A DNA stretch of 64,000 bases from Anniella stebbinsi (lineage: Eukaryota > Chordata > Lepidosauria > Squamata > Anniellidae), in assembly GCA_029215795.1 (NCBI GenBank), contig JARDYH010000005.1:34044001-34108000 (forward strand), written 5' to 3'. The notes under the pieces were generated by a model. It worked only from the letters and a program-made list of their open reading frames with translations, searched no databases and was not told the origin of the DNA. Each line of letters starts with the position of its first letter. Position 1 is the stretch's first letter. The position numbers and the translations under genes were made by a program. Shown piece by piece: positions 1 through 11,585 of the stretch.

Positions 1-319
1 TACCCAAATTGCAGCTACAATTTACATAATTTGCACAAATTTTGGCTGTAATTTGCACATATTGCAGCTGTAAATTGCTTAATTTGTGCAAATTGCAGGA
101 TGGTAAGGCTCCTTTTCTAGGCTGTCTACAGCCATGAACATGAGCACACTTTTTAGGAGGTGGAGACACACTGCAACATTTCATTGCAGGTCTGACTTCT
201 TGTTTTCTATTCCTGAAATGTAAAAAAAAAATGCATGTCTACAGCTACAGATAAGCGCCTTGCATAAAGCAACAGCTCTTCTCAAATTGGAACCACCTGG
301 ATAAGCCTGTCACCATCTC

Positions 320-790
320 ACTGAAGACCTCTAGGTCTGGGGTTCCCAACATAATGCATGTGGACACCTCTGTCTGTGCCCGCGATGGTGCAACTAAGGC
401 AGGACATGAGGGACAAAGTCCAGGGTCCCACAGCTCAGGGGGCCCCAGATGACCATCCAGAGAACAGCAGGCAATGGGATCAGCGGTAGACAGCTGCAGC
501 ATCAGCACCTGGGTCATCGTGGGCATGCCAGGTCCTTCCCGGGCTGATGCTACCCACCACTGCAGCATCCTTTCTTTGTTTTTATTTAATGCTAATGTCA
601 TAATTTTTATTTTAATATATTATCCTTTCTCATAACAAAATCATGCTGCAGAAACAAACTTTGTTTTTAGTTCTGTAGTCATGATGGTGCTCTGATTTGA
701 ATGTGTTTAAAATGCAAACCTGTACCTGCTCAGAATATTTCTTTTCTATATATATAATCAGGGTTCACAAGTTTCTCTCTCTATGTTGTA
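320..790 (+). repeat. Interspersed repeat, copy 1 (copy 2 at about 27090-27545)
   Basis: Long blocks match 27090-27545 in the same orientation, including GACCATCCAGAGAACAGCAG, CATCAGCACCTGG and ACCCACCACTGCAGCATCC, then an AT-rich tail with ACAAAATCATGCT. The similarity extends over roughly 400 bp with substitutions and small gaps. The class is unknown; both copies are old. Confidence 0.7.
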
Positions 791-791
791 C

Positions 792-957
792 CTGGTCAAG
801 AGGTCAGGGCTCCTGCAACTTTAACTATTGTAATGAAGAGGGGATTTCACCAGGTGCTGCATGCTTACAAATGACACTTGCTGAAATTCACTTTTCTATA
901 CAACTGTTACAGATACAGGAGCCCTGTCCTCCTTTTCATATGGTCACCCTACTCTAG
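792..957 (+). mobile_element. GACCATATG-type palindromic MITE, half copy
   Basis: The interior matches one arm of the intact copies at 55362-55680 and 62790-63111: a TGAAGAGG.GATTTCACCAGG block, GCATACAAATG-like bases, then TTTTCATATGGTCACCCTA at the end. Only one arm is retained. Confidence 0.7.
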
Positions 958-1530
958 GTAATATTGCAACATTATTAATCAGCAAGAAGCCCATTCATGG
1001 TGGGACTGAGAATGTTTGAATTCTACAGCATGGCTTAGCATGCCATTGTAAGCTTGAAACTTTCTAACATGCAAATGGGTAAGGGGGGCTTGCTCTATTG
1101 GTTCATGTGATGACATCACACAGCCGCCTTTTAATCTGTATTGACAGCCTGCTTATTACAGCAGGCTTTATCCTGAACAAAAGTGTGTGCAGACTCCTCT
1201 AAAACAGATGTTACCTTTACTTCCCTCTTAACTTTCTTACAGTACCTCTCCTGATGATGCCAACGAACACGTTCATGACAGCGAAAGTAGGCAGGGAAAC
1301 TTGCATATAGACATTTGCTATTTTATGACAAAAGATGACTAAAAAGTGTGTGGAGTGGGGGAACCAACCTTTAGTATATGCAGCTTACTGCTGATGTGAC
1401 TGTGTGTATTTTGTGACTAAGATGCACATCTGCAGAAATTAATATTAAGTGCTGTATTTCAGCATCCCTGAAAATCAGAGCTTTCTCTTTTTAAAAGCAA
1501 GTTTCTAGTCCTCAAGGCTGTAAAGGTAAG

Positions 1531-2881
1531 ACAGGGGGAGTGTGACTCTGTTGATTCTCCTTGATCTCTCAGCAGCTTTCGATACCATCGACCATGGTAT
1601 CCTTCTGGGATGACTGGCTGAGTTGGGAGTGGGAGGCACTGCATTGCAGTGGTTCCGCTCCTACTTGGGGGGTTGGCTCCAGAAGTTGGTGCTTGGGGAA
1701 CATTGCTTGGCCCCGTGGGTTCTCCAGTATGGGGTTCCGCAAGGGTCAATTTTGTCCCCCATGCTGTTCAACATCTACATGAAACTGTTGAGTGCAGTCA
1801 TCCGGAGTTTTGGAGTGCGTTGTCATCAGTACGCTGATGACATGCAGCTCTATTTCTCCTATTCATCTTCATCAGGTGAGGCTGTGGATGTGCTGAACCA
1901 GTGCCTGGCTGCGACAATGGACTGGTCGAGGGCTAATAAACTGAAACTCAATCCAGACAAGACTGAGACGCTGTTAGTGGGTGGTTCCGCTAACTGGATG
2001 GAGGGTGTTCAACCTGTTCTGGATGGGGTTGCACTCCCCTTGAAGGAGCGAGTTCGTAGCTTGGGGATTCTCCTAGAACCATCTCTGTCACTTGAGGCGC
2101 AGGTGGCCTCAGTGGCACGGAGTGCCTTCTACCAACTTCGGTTGGTGTCCCAGCTACGTCCAAATCTGGACAGGGAGAACCTGGCTTCAGTTGTCCATGC
2201 TCTGGTAACCCCCAAGTTAGATTACTGCAATGCACTCTACGTGGGGCTGCCTTTGAAGGTGGTTCGGAAGCTACAGCTTGTGCAAAATGCAGCGGCCAGA
2301 TTGATAACCGGAACCAGTAGGTTCAAACGTATAAGACCTACTCTGGCCCGCTTGCATTGGCTGCCTGCATGTTTCCAAGCCCGATTCAAGGTGCTGGTTT
2401 TAACCTATAAAGCCTTACACAGCTTGGGACCACAATACCTGATGGAACGCCTTTCCCGACATGAACCTACCCGAACACTACGTTCAACATCTAAGGCCCT
2501 CCTCCGAGAGCCTACTCCGAGGGAAGCTCGGAGGTCAGCGATAAGAGAGAGGGCCTTCTCTGTGGTGGCTCCCCAATTGTTGAACGATCTCCCTGACGAG
2601 GCCTGCCTGGCGCCAACATTGTTATCTTTTCGGCGCCAGGTCAAGACGTTCATCTTCTCTCAGGCATTTGGCAATATCTGAGGAGCCTGGATTTGTTTTG
2701 TTTTTTGTAGCTTTTTAGAGTGTTGTAGTGGTTTTAAATGTACAGATTGTGTGTATGTTGTATGTTTTTGCTGTTTTAATTTTTGTATATTGTTTTTAAT
2801 TGTTTTTAATCCTATGTAAACCGCCCAGAGAGCTTTGGCTATGGGGCGGTATACAAATGTAATAAATAAATAAATAATAAA
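1531..2881 (+). mobile_element. L2 LINE, 5'-truncated, nearly open reverse transcriptase
   Basis: The insertion is flanked by an exact 10-bp duplication TAAAGGTAAG at 1521-1530 and 2882-2891. The reverse transcriptase frame is open from 1623 to 2681 (352 codons). Upstream in the same frame it reads LLDLSAAFDTIDHGIL (RT block A) with one intervening TGA at 1611, probably from CGA. The motifs GVPQGSILSP and the catalytic YADD (YADDMQLYF) are present, then the L2-type C-terminus with HWLP and LNDLP. The 3' part has a CCGCCCAGAGAGC...GGCGGTAT hairpin and an (AATA)n tail. The endonuclease domain and 5' region are missing, so it is not mobile by itself. It looks fairly young. Confidence 0.92.
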
Positions 2882-2891
2882 TAAAGGTAAG

Positions 2892-3739
2892 CACTTAAGT
2901 GGAGACACAACATGATTCTAGTAACCAGAGTAGGGCTTTAGTGCTTGTATGTTGCTTTGCTCTTACCAAAGACTAAAATAGGCAAAACACATGAATATCT
3001 TCACGCATATGATGGTATTGAGGCTGTAGTGTTCAATTATCCTAGTAAAATAAAATAAAACCAGCAGCGTAGTGTTTCCTTTCCAGAGCTTCATGCTGCC
3101 TTAAGTAGCAGGCCAATATCAATATAGAGCTGGAATCAAAGAAAACACTTGAATACCTGCTCCCTGCTCCCTCCTTCCTCCCCTCCCTCCCTCCCCCCTC
3201 CCCTCTTCTCTATTCTTAGATGGGAAGCATCTCTTTGGGGGGGGGGGAGGAATCTGTTCCATTTGTAGACACTGTCATTTGGGCTTAACAAGGTGCTCCC
3301 CTTGTCGTATGTCCCAATTATTGGCCTTTCTCTCAGCATATGTTACCCATTTAGAGGATCCGTCTGTTTACAATACTTCGTTAGCCTATTAGGCGTGTGA
3401 GGGTCTTTGTGATCAGACCCATTCATGTTGTAAATGACTGCTGCTGCTGCCAGCACCACCACTCACAGCAAGTAGAGGGAAAATTGAGAGGAGTTTGTGA
3501 AACTAGGGACTGAGCACGATTAATGACGAAAGAGCAATTAAGAGCAAACTGAAGTGAGTGAGAAGTGCTCACTGGAAAGAAGGGTAAAATAAAAAATTCT
3601 TCTGATACCTGGTAGCCAAAGCAAGAGTAGAGACATAATAAGCTGCGTCACAGAGAATGAGGGCAGGAAAGTAACCGGACCAGTATTCTACTCTTCCCTT
3701 ACACATTGGACCTCTGTGGTTCCTTGAAGGAGAGACACT
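2892..3739. other. Unassigned noncoding stretch
   Basis: It contains a C/T-rich tract at about 3165-3215 and a G run at 3236-3248. No gene, RNA or recognisable repeat was seen otherwise. Confidence 0.5.
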
Positions 3740-4185
3740 GGCTGCATTCGGACAACACATTAGTCAATGGTGGGTTGAGTCAACCCAGCATTTGACTGAC
3801 ACAGCCCCCGCCCCTCTCCCCACCCTTCCTCCTCCCTCAGTCCTCCCAGTTCTATCCCAGCAGCCTCTGCAAGTTGCACCAGTTGTAGCAGAGCGGCAGC
3901 TGCTACTTTGGTTGCTCTTGCCGCCTGCCTCTATGGGCTTGTGTTTTAACCCACTCACCACATGCCAGTAACACACTCACCCCTCCACACAACACTTTAA
4001 ATAACTGGCTTCGAGCTAAACAACTTGCAAGCCAGTTGTTTCTCTCAGTTGCTTATTTGGGCGGAATAGCATACCGTCAGTAGTTTGTGAGCAGCGTGTT
4101 ACCCTCCACACAACACAATAAGCAACACAACTGACGATTGTTTGCCCCCCTCTTCAATTGCTTAATGTGTTGTCCAAATGCAGCC
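3740..4185. mobile_element. Inverted-repeat MITE, about 446 bp
   Basis: The left end GGCTGCATTCGGACAACACA matches the reverse complement of the right end (TGTGTTGTCCAAATGCAGCC) with one or two differences. The interior includes imperfect inverted repeats. No target duplication is clear. No ORF is credible; hAT-like nonautonomous element by form. Confidence 0.75.
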
Positions 4186-4254
4186 ACTTTCGCATACAAA
4201 TGATAACTAAACTGAAAAACAAAATCACCCTTCAATGCTCACCGTGCCTTCTGA

Positions 4255-4320
4255 GATCATAGAATCATAGAAGAGTAGAGTTGGAAGGGGCCTACATGGC
4301 CATCGAGTCCAACCCCCTGG
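4255..4320 (-). repeat. CR1 LINE 3'-end fragment
   Basis: ATCATAGAATCATAGAAGAG followed by GAGTTGGAAGGGGCC and GAGTCCAACCCCC is the reverse complement of the CR1 3' end, which normally closes in ATTCTATG repeats. About 65 bp remain. Confidence 0.85.
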
Positions 4321-4501
4321 GACTTGCTTGGGGGGCGGGGGGATGAATATGAAATATTCTGTTATTTCTTTCTCAGAACCGTAAGATAAGGGGCAAAGCT
4401 CCCCCCTTCTATGCACACTGCTTTTTCTGTGTATCCTCCTTCCTGCCCCCAGTTTTCTTTTGGTGTTGCCACTGACATTCCAACAGCTGTCTAGGAATTG
4501 G

Positions 4502-4738
4502 TAGAGTGACCATATGAAAAAGAGGACAGGGCTCCTGTATTTTAACAGTTGTGTAGAAAAGGGAATTTCTGCAGATGTCATTTGTATGCATGCAGCACCT
4601 GGTAAAATTCTCTCACCATCACAACAGTTAAAGCTGCAGGAACCCTGCCCTCTTTTGTATCTGGTCACTCCAGTATAGCTTCTGCAGCTCTAACTGATGT
4701 GATGAAGAGGGAATTTCACCAGGTGCTGCATGCATACC
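4502..4738. mobile_element. GACCATATG-type palindromic MITE, partial
   Basis: One complete arm starts TAGAGTGACCATATG and the second arm is cut off after CACCAGGTGCTGCATGCATA. It is the same family as 55362-55680 and 62790-63111. Confidence 0.75.
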
Positions 4739-5323
4739 AGGTGAGCCGAGCTGTGGTTTCCCCCCAAAATTTGGGAACCTTTTTCATGTTTTTTCCCCAA
4801 AAAATTGCAGAAATTGACATTTGCATGAATTGCAGCCAAACTATGCACACATTATGCAAATTGCAGTGGCAATTCATGCAGATGTCTATTTCCACAAATA
4901 ATAATAAAAAAGGGAAATCTGCTAGCTGGACTGAATCACTGTAGACCAAATCGGGCCAGCTAATGGAAGATAAGCCAAAGTCCAGGGGGGCTGATCCGAT
5001 ATAAGTTCATTGAGCTCTACTCCCTAACTGGATTCCTCCAACAAGTCTAGTCAGATACACTAAATAACTCTATGGATGTTCAAATTTATATTCATACCCA
5101 TTTAAAAAATCAGAAGGAATGTAATTGAATTTGAAGCAGGTGCAGGGAGGGGCAGAAACCTAATCTGATATTTCAAGGAAGGCAGCATTCGTATCTTTTT
5201 TCTTCCGACTGCAGAATTTAGTGGTGTCGTGTAGAATTTGCATACATTCTAATGAACCAAATCAGCAAGTTTAACACTGCATACATGCTCCTAGTCACTG
5301 GGCTGTTCCTCCTTTCTTCGTAG

Positions 5324-5526
5324 GAACTGCCACATGAAAAATGACCCAGCAAATGCAGAGCCTACAGCTTTCCCAGACGAAAAAGAACAACCCTCCGTCT
5401 TCTCCCAATGCTGCGAAGCGACTGTATCGGAACCTCTCGGAGAAGCTGAAGGGAAGTCACTCGTCTTTTGATGAGGCGTACTTCAGAGCTAGATCAGATC
5501 GTCTCAGTCTCCGAAAGTCTTCAGTG
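5324..5526 (+). CDS. ANKFN1: ANKFN1 first coding exon (start codon at 5341)
   Basis: A pyrimidine-rich tract ends in AG at 5322-5323. Translation starts at ATG 5341, which has A at -3; an in-frame TGA at 5335 just upstream supports this ATG as the start for transcripts using this acceptor, so 5324-5340 is 5' UTR. The 62 codons encode a polar, basic, Ser-rich N-terminus beginning MTQQMQSLQL, with RLYRNLSEKLKGSHSSFDEA in the middle and ending RKSSV. No domain is visible; the segment looks disordered with one short helical stretch. The exon ends in phase 0 at 5526, and the donor is GTAATA, a weak match after +3. The upstream 5' UTR exon is outside the window or unrecognised. A longer isoform entering this exon in another frame is unlikely because of the TGA. 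Confidence 0.88.
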
Positions 5527-6767
5527 GTAATATTCTTCAAATTTAATCAATTATTGCATTAATAGATCAGATTAATCATGCATCTCTCCATGGGGATAGG
5601 TATGCAAGTAATTCTTGCATACCTATCCCCAGCTAGTACTATCTTCCGCCATTACATTTTGTCCTAATTTGCCTCTTTTCAGTCTCCATTTTATCTACAA
5701 AACTGTTGTCACATATGAAGAGGAGCACATGTCTGTAAAAAAATATATGGGTGAATCTGTGATCCATCACATTGTTGGACACCAACTCCCATCAGCCCCA
5801 GCCAGCATGGCAGAAGCATCCAGCGTCTTTGCAAAGCTGCTGAAGGTCTGAGTAGCCCAGGAAGGTCCACCAGTTCTAACATGGGTGGTGGTGATCCAGC
5901 CCACCATTTACTAACCCTTTTAGATATGCTCAGAGACAGACTTATCATAGGATAAAGATACGTGTCTATGGATTGTCCCATTCTGTGGTTACCTGAGGCC
6001 CACAGGGAAAGCCAATATCATCTGAGAGGGTCAGATCTGGGCAAGGAAATCCAGTCTACATCAAACAGTCAGGTCAAGGCAATCAAGACTGAATCAGGTA
6101 CACAGAGTTCTGACACAGTAAGTGCATCAGGCACTGTGCTGTCTCCATGCCTATGTGCCCTGCATATAGATGCTTTTCAGCCAGGTTAACGCAAGCCTCT
6201 TCTTTAAATCCAACAAATCTTTATTAAACAGTCTTATTTAACAAAACAATAAAGAATGGTAACATACATTTCCCAAGAAACTAAAGAGGTAATCTAGGGA
6301 GAAATAAGTAATGGATGCTGGATAGGAAGGGGTGAGGCCTGCTTAAAAAAAAAAAGGAGCATGCTCTTCCATGTCCTCTGGGCCTCTGACCTCTTTGCTG
6401 TCTAGGCCTAAAAATCTCCCATCCAAAGGGAAGTCCTTACTAATCCATTCCAGACTGCTAGGTTTCAGCTACAGCAGGCCTGGCTGGCGGATCCTTGATC
6501 TCTCTTCTTTAAAGAGCTGGGGGCAACACAGGCACAGCAGGCTAGTCAAAGGCTGAAGTTGTCTTGATTAAAAAGCAACTGCAATCAGGAACAGGGATAG
6601 CTCAGAGTGAGCTGGTTGAAGCCCTTTCCTACTAGAAGCATAGGAGAATGTTGTCTCAGGAGGTAGCTAAATCAACTGAAGCCTTATGTAGGCTGACAAT
6701 ACCTGTAGCTCCACCACTCCTGTAGATGTTGACTGGATTGTTCAAGGGCCCTCACCTGATTTCATAG

Positions 6768-7690
6768 TTTATTTATTTAATTAAAAAATTGAATCTTGCC
6801 CTATGTCACTAGGATCTCAAGGCAGTGTACAGATAAAATTACACAAACAATATAAAACAATAAATATATACAGCTAAAAACAAATTAAACAATTAATCAA
6901 GCTAAACCCAGTATAGAGTTTAAAAGCAGTAAAAAACCCCAAACAATTAAAACAGTTAAAACAATGTGCAAGTTTGGTGAATTTAGCCATCAAAAGCTTT
7001 GCTAAAAAGCCATGTCTTTACTTGGTGCCGGAATGAAGTCAATGCTGGCACCAGTCGGGCCTCCAAGGGGAGGGCATTCCACAGCTGGGGTGCCACAATA
7101 GAAAAAGCCCTCTCCCATGTCCCACCACAGCATATGCCTCACATTGGTGGGATGCAGAGAAGGGCTCCTCCAACAGACCTCATGTCTTGGGCAGGCATTT
7201 ATGGGGAGAGGCACGCCCTCAAATATTGAGGTCCCAAGCCATTTAGGGCTTAAAATGTCACTACCAACACCTTGAATTCCAACCAGAAGCGTATAGGCAA
7301 CCAGTGCAATTCCTTCAAGACCAGTGTTATATGGTCTTTGTGAAATGCACCAGTCAGCAGTCTAGCTGCTGCATTTTGCACTACCTGCAACTTCTGAGGC
7401 ATCTTCATGGCAGCCCCACGTAGAGTGCATTGCAGTAGTCTAATTGGGAAGTTACCAGTGCATGACCTACTATGGTTTATCCCTGTCCAGGAAAGGCCGT
7501 ACTTGGTGGATCAGCTGAAGCTGGCCCCCAATACTCTGGGCCATGGAGTCCACCTGGACCTCCAGTGACAAGGATGGATCTAGGAGTACTCCCAAGCTAC
7601 GCACCTGCTCCTTCAGCCTTCTGCCAGGCTGAGGAGATGCCAATTCTGCCTGGGACTCGTAGTCTGAGCCAGAAGAATATGGTAAGGCTG
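6768..7690 (-). mobile_element. L2 LINE, reverse orientation, decayed
   Basis: Read on the minus strand, 7690-7480 encodes KEQVRSLGVLLDPSLSLEVQ, the same RT C-terminal segment as the L2 at 1531-2881. It continues through a LDYCNALYVGLP block near 7445-7400 and the 3' part with AGTAAAGACATGGCTTTTTA, ending at an A/T-rich tail near 6768. Several stops and indels interrupt it. Confidence 0.85.
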
Positions 7691-8657
7691 TATCCTCTGG
7701 CTGAGAGGGCCATGAATATGGCACTGGGTGTTGTATGCCTCATCCTCATAAGAACCCTCTGCTGCACACTGAAAGGCCCAAGGGCTGGGGTCATTACCTG
7801 GGTGCCATTAAATGTGGCACAGTGGACAACACTCCACCAAGAAATTCTCCTTTGCAAGACTCATCAAATTGAAATGTTCCCATACATTTCAGTTAGAGTT
7901 AAGCAGGAGAACATCCTGGTTTGAATTATTCCCCATGTTGACTGGTAAACAGCGAGATGCCATTTAGATTTCCTACCCCAGATGCCAAAATATATTGGGC
8001 CAGCCCTGAGCACACTCTTTGAGGGACTGGATTTCTCCAAAACACATTACTGGGGTCAATTAAAGATCCCAAACATCTCCAGAAGACTCTTCCCCCTCCC
8101 TATTAGATCTTTTGAAGGACACATAGAAGCCATTTAGCTGTACATGCAAATAAATGAAATCTAGAAGAAAATATTACACTTGTATAGCTGCTTGACAGGA
8201 AAATGTGGTTTTCAGATTTGTACACAGACATTTTTATCAGAACTGAACCAGTCTGATTCAGAGTCAGTTAGCTTCTTCCCTATTCCAGAGAGGTTCAAGT
8301 AACCTTGCAAACCGATGTACTTAAAGGGGATGCGCCAAAATATGCAGTCAGGCAATCTCCTTATCAGGTCCAACCAAATATGTACACAATTGTGGGAAAG
8401 TTTTCAGGATCTCCAGAACTCTTTTTCACACAAGTTGTTACAAAATGCAGAGGGTGGGGAAGGAAAGAAGAATGGGGTAGGGGAAGCAGAGTTGGTAGAG
8501 AAGTCATGAAGTCTGCATGGTGAGAGTCTTAAGATGGAATGGAGGAAAAGTTACGGACTCAAATGGATTAGGCTGTACTGGGTATCATGCAGGTTTCAAA
8601 TCACACCTACTACTGTAGTTAAAGAAGGGCTGGGCAACTTCAGGCAGTCTGGGGGCA

Positions 8658-8780
8658 GGATCTACACTACTGCCTTATAATGGTTTATAACGGTATTGAT
8701 AACAGTTGGGGCCCAGGACATGTTCCATGCACTATTTTCAAACTGCTTTTAAAATGTTACATCCTGCTTGGTGTAGACCT
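8658..8780. mobile_element. ATCTACAC-type MITE, short form
   Basis: It begins GGATCTACACTACTGCCTTA and ends CCTGCTTGGTGTAGAC, with the central GTTGGGGCCCA.GACA block shared with the copies at 19248, 23841 and 61920. Confidence 0.8.
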
Positions 8781-9813
8781 CCAGTCCTTCCCTCCCCCAA
8801 CCTCTGTGCCACTGAATATTGCCAGGTGGGGGAGCAAAATAAGGTTTTAAAAGTTGCAGATCCAATCCTCCCCATCCCACCCCACCATGGGCTGCACTCC
8901 AACCACCTCTGTGCCATTGAATATTGTGGTGGGGAGGGTTTAAAAATAAGGTTTAAAAAGTAGCAGTCTGCCACCAAAATTCATCAGCAAACTGCTATTG
9001 AGGCTTAGAATGGACACATTTAGCTTGAAAACAAGTTAAATGTGTCTGCTGACGGTCCTGTCCATCTCGGGAACAGAGAGCGGCCGGAAGGGAGCCACCT
9101 CTCACCTGTAGCGCACCACATGTTCGTGGGGAACCCAATGCTAAATCATTTGTAGATGACCTGATTCTGGGTCAAGGTTTTGAACGTGTATGCTGTAAGC
9201 CTCCATAACAGTTTACTGCCAAATTTCAATTGCAAAAAATGAATTCCTCCATTTGTCCCTTAAAAAAAGATAAAGTGGGGGTGCATTGGGGGGCAGCCAC
9301 ATCCCATCTGTGGGCCACATGCTGTCCACCCCTGGTGTAATGGCTGATTCTCCCATATTATAATCCAGTAGTTACTCAAATTTGTCACCATGTGTAGGCC
9401 ATATTTGGATGAAAGCCATCAATTATCTAGTTAGATGTATAACATATGAAATGTATTCCTCCTCATGTTGAGAGCATTTGGGTTACTTCCTTTTTATAGA
9501 GAAATCATTTTAAGAATTAATTGCTTTGGCTTAATTCACTATAGCTATGGTGATAAATTTGTTCTTAGACTGTAATTTTCTATGTCAGGGTGTATTGGCA
9601 CAGCAGCGGCAGGAGTGGGAACAGCGTGGGGGGGCAGGAATGGATGTGTGCGCTATGCAGTGCAATAATCTGGTGGAACAGTAGGAGCTCAACCTTTTTG
9701 ACCCTGATAACTTACTGTAGAGGGGCTGGTCCTGAGGAGACTGTAAATTGCGAAAGAGGGACAAAAGCAGAGAAGAGAAAACCTAAGGAGTAATAAGGGA
9801 AGACGGCGGTAGA

Positions 9814-9838
9814 GCAGCGGCAGCAGCAGCAGCAGCAG
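9814..9838. repeat. Short GCA/CAG-type microsatellite
   Basis: About eight GCA units with one GCG-type interruption. Intronic; no coding frame supports it. Confidence 0.8.
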
Positions 9839-10889
9839 TATCATTCTGGCCTCCCACAGATATCATTCAGTAACTGCTGCTCTATTACCTGTCAGCAGCT
9901 GAGGCCTACAGCTGCCTCTCAGCCCTGCATTGCTCTGCACTGCACAGCCAGAGACAGGTGTTAAAAAATAACCCTGCACTTGTGGATCATATAATTTTTG
10001 GACTCCATTCCCCCCTATTTTATAGTTTAGAGAAGTGTTTGTTCATTTGAATGCGCCTTTTGCTAGCTCTCCCCTGTTACATCAATCCTAGTTTTTGTTT
10101 TTTTTATATCCCAATAAGTTGCTCATTGGTTTTCTCCTACCTGCTCTCAGGGAACAGAGATCCTGATGGGATGGAGGCAGGGCATGCTAGTTTAGGGGCA
10201 GCATATTTAGTATGCCCCCATCCCACTACTGCATGAAACCAGATCCCATGGTTCCCATGGGTTGCTGGTAGGGAAAGTGGCATCATAGTTGGCAGAAGAG
10301 AGAGGATTTGATTCTGTGATTCCCCGAGCTGCAGTCTGACAATGTGTGAACTGGGCTTCTGCCTGCTTTATTTTGGATTTTGTGTCAATCTGGTTCTCAC
10401 AAAAGCTAACAGACTGAAATTTCTGCGGAGATGTACATCCTGTGAAATTCACACACACAAAAAGACACCTAATGATAGTTCTTGCTACGTGCTGACATTT
10501 CTGAGGACCACTTTTACGAGCATTGAGGGGGGAGGTGTCAATGGAATAATTGCTTTAGGAATTTATTGCATGGTACAGTTGTAACTACAGAATCAGAACT
10601 AGCCATTCAATTTTCTTCAATCCAGGAGAACCCATTAGCAGTAGGTAATGGCTTTTGGCCGCTTTTGACCTAAAGTGAGTAGGACTCAACCAGCAAGGCC
10701 GCTGCAGTGATTGTAGTCTTTGTTTTTCCCCTCCTTTACCAACCCCAGTAACGAAAGGGAAGACTTTCTTTGGTCATTAACAGAGTCATTTACACTCTTA
10801 ATTACTTCCACTATTTCCTATTTCCTTCAAAATAATATGAGAACATCCAAATATGTTACATTAACCTGGTGGCTTTCTGATAAAAATCA

Positions 10890-10942
10890 ATACCTGTAAC
10901 TTGGGCAACTACCAGGTTCTGGAACTCCCTCCTGAATGAGGC
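10890..10942 (+). repeat. L2 fragment, left part (interrupted)
   Basis: The sequence AGGTTCTGGAACTCCCTCC is the L2 ORF 3' region (GT-L-E-L-P-type). Continuity with 11441-11585 shows that the MITE between them inserted later. Confidence 0.7.
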
Positions 10943-11440
10943 TAGGGTCCCCTCCGCAAGGATTCGCTTTTGCGCCTGGTTAAGTGATTATGCGCTTCAT
11001 CGCTGAAGCGCATTTACGCCTAATACCTCTGCACGAGAGGCAGGCAGGGAGAGGGGAGGGGGGAGGAGGGAGGTAGGGCGGGCGGGCGCCTGTCTCTTTA
11101 AGGCAGGTCCCTGCGAGTTGTTATGCTGGAGAGCGAAGGAACTGACGGGGCGATTGAATGAAACGGAGCAAGGGGGGGAACAGGGCAAGAAAAAGGGAAA
11201 AGGGAGCTGGAAGACGGAGAGCGAGAGCGAGAGGTCAGCGGGAGCCCGGTAGGAGCGGAGCCAGGAGCCGAGCGGGGGAGCCAGCAGCAGCAGCAGCAGC
11301 AGCACTCGGGAGGCAGGGCGCCGGCTTCACATCCCGCCGCAAAATAAAACTCGCTATTTAACGCGCATTCGATAATGCGCACAATCGGAGGGATAGTGCG
11401 CCTCTACGCCCGATTTGCGCTCTCTTGTAGAGGCAGCCTA
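10943..11440. mobile_element. hAT-like MITE carrying a CpG-rich block (copy A)
   Basis: The ends are TAGGGTCCCCTCCGCAAGG on the left and, read inward from the right, TAGGCTGCCTCTACAAGAG. The subterminal parts contain GCGCATT-type motifs and match copy B at 20565-20925 in opposite orientation. The central 11040-11335 segment is GC- and CpG-rich, includes a CAG run, and is absent from copy B. It splits an L2 fragment. No clean target duplication was found. The short ORFs inside are not supported as genes. Confidence 0.75.
11281..11303. repeat. Short (CAG)n in the CpG-rich block
   Basis: Seven CAG units inside the GC-rich interior of the MITE at 10943-11440. Confidence 0.8.
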
Positions 11441-11585
11441 TGTTGACTCCCTCTCTGCTGTCCGTCCAAAGACATTTCTGATAGAGAAAGCCTTTGATAT
11501 GCAAGCTGGTCTGCTGAACTGGGTGCTGGGTTTATTCTGTATTTTTGTGTGTTTTTAATGTATTATTATTGTTTTTAAGCAAGTT
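11441..11585 (+). repeat. L2 fragment, right part (interrupted)
   Basis: TCCGTCCAAAGACATTTCTG followed by GCCTTTGATATGCAAGCTGG matches the L2 3' coding end and UTR style seen at 32520. It continues the fragment at 10890-10942. Confidence 0.7.

Larger units (their letters stand above)
1..1530. other. Upstream sequence, degraded repeats, no gene
   Basis: Noncoding. Bases 1-105 contain repeated TTTGCACAAATT-like and AATTGCAG motifs that recur at 4800-4880 and 56360-56400, probably the interior of an old hAT-type element. Bases about 320-790 are an interspersed repeat with a second copy in intron 3, and 792-957 is a MITE fragment. 958-1475 shows nothing recognisable. Short ORFs here have no domain or codon support. 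Confidence 0.6.

Noticed and set aside
1623..2681. 352-residue ORF as a host protein-coding gene
   Set aside because: It is the L2 reverse transcriptase: YADD motif, L2 C-terminus, 3' tail and target duplications.
11098..11382. CpG-island-like region as the promoter or first exon of a host gene
   Set aside because: It lies inside MITE copy A with the MITE ends on both sides and splits an L2, so it arrived with the transposon. Promoter activity is not excluded but no downstream exon fits.
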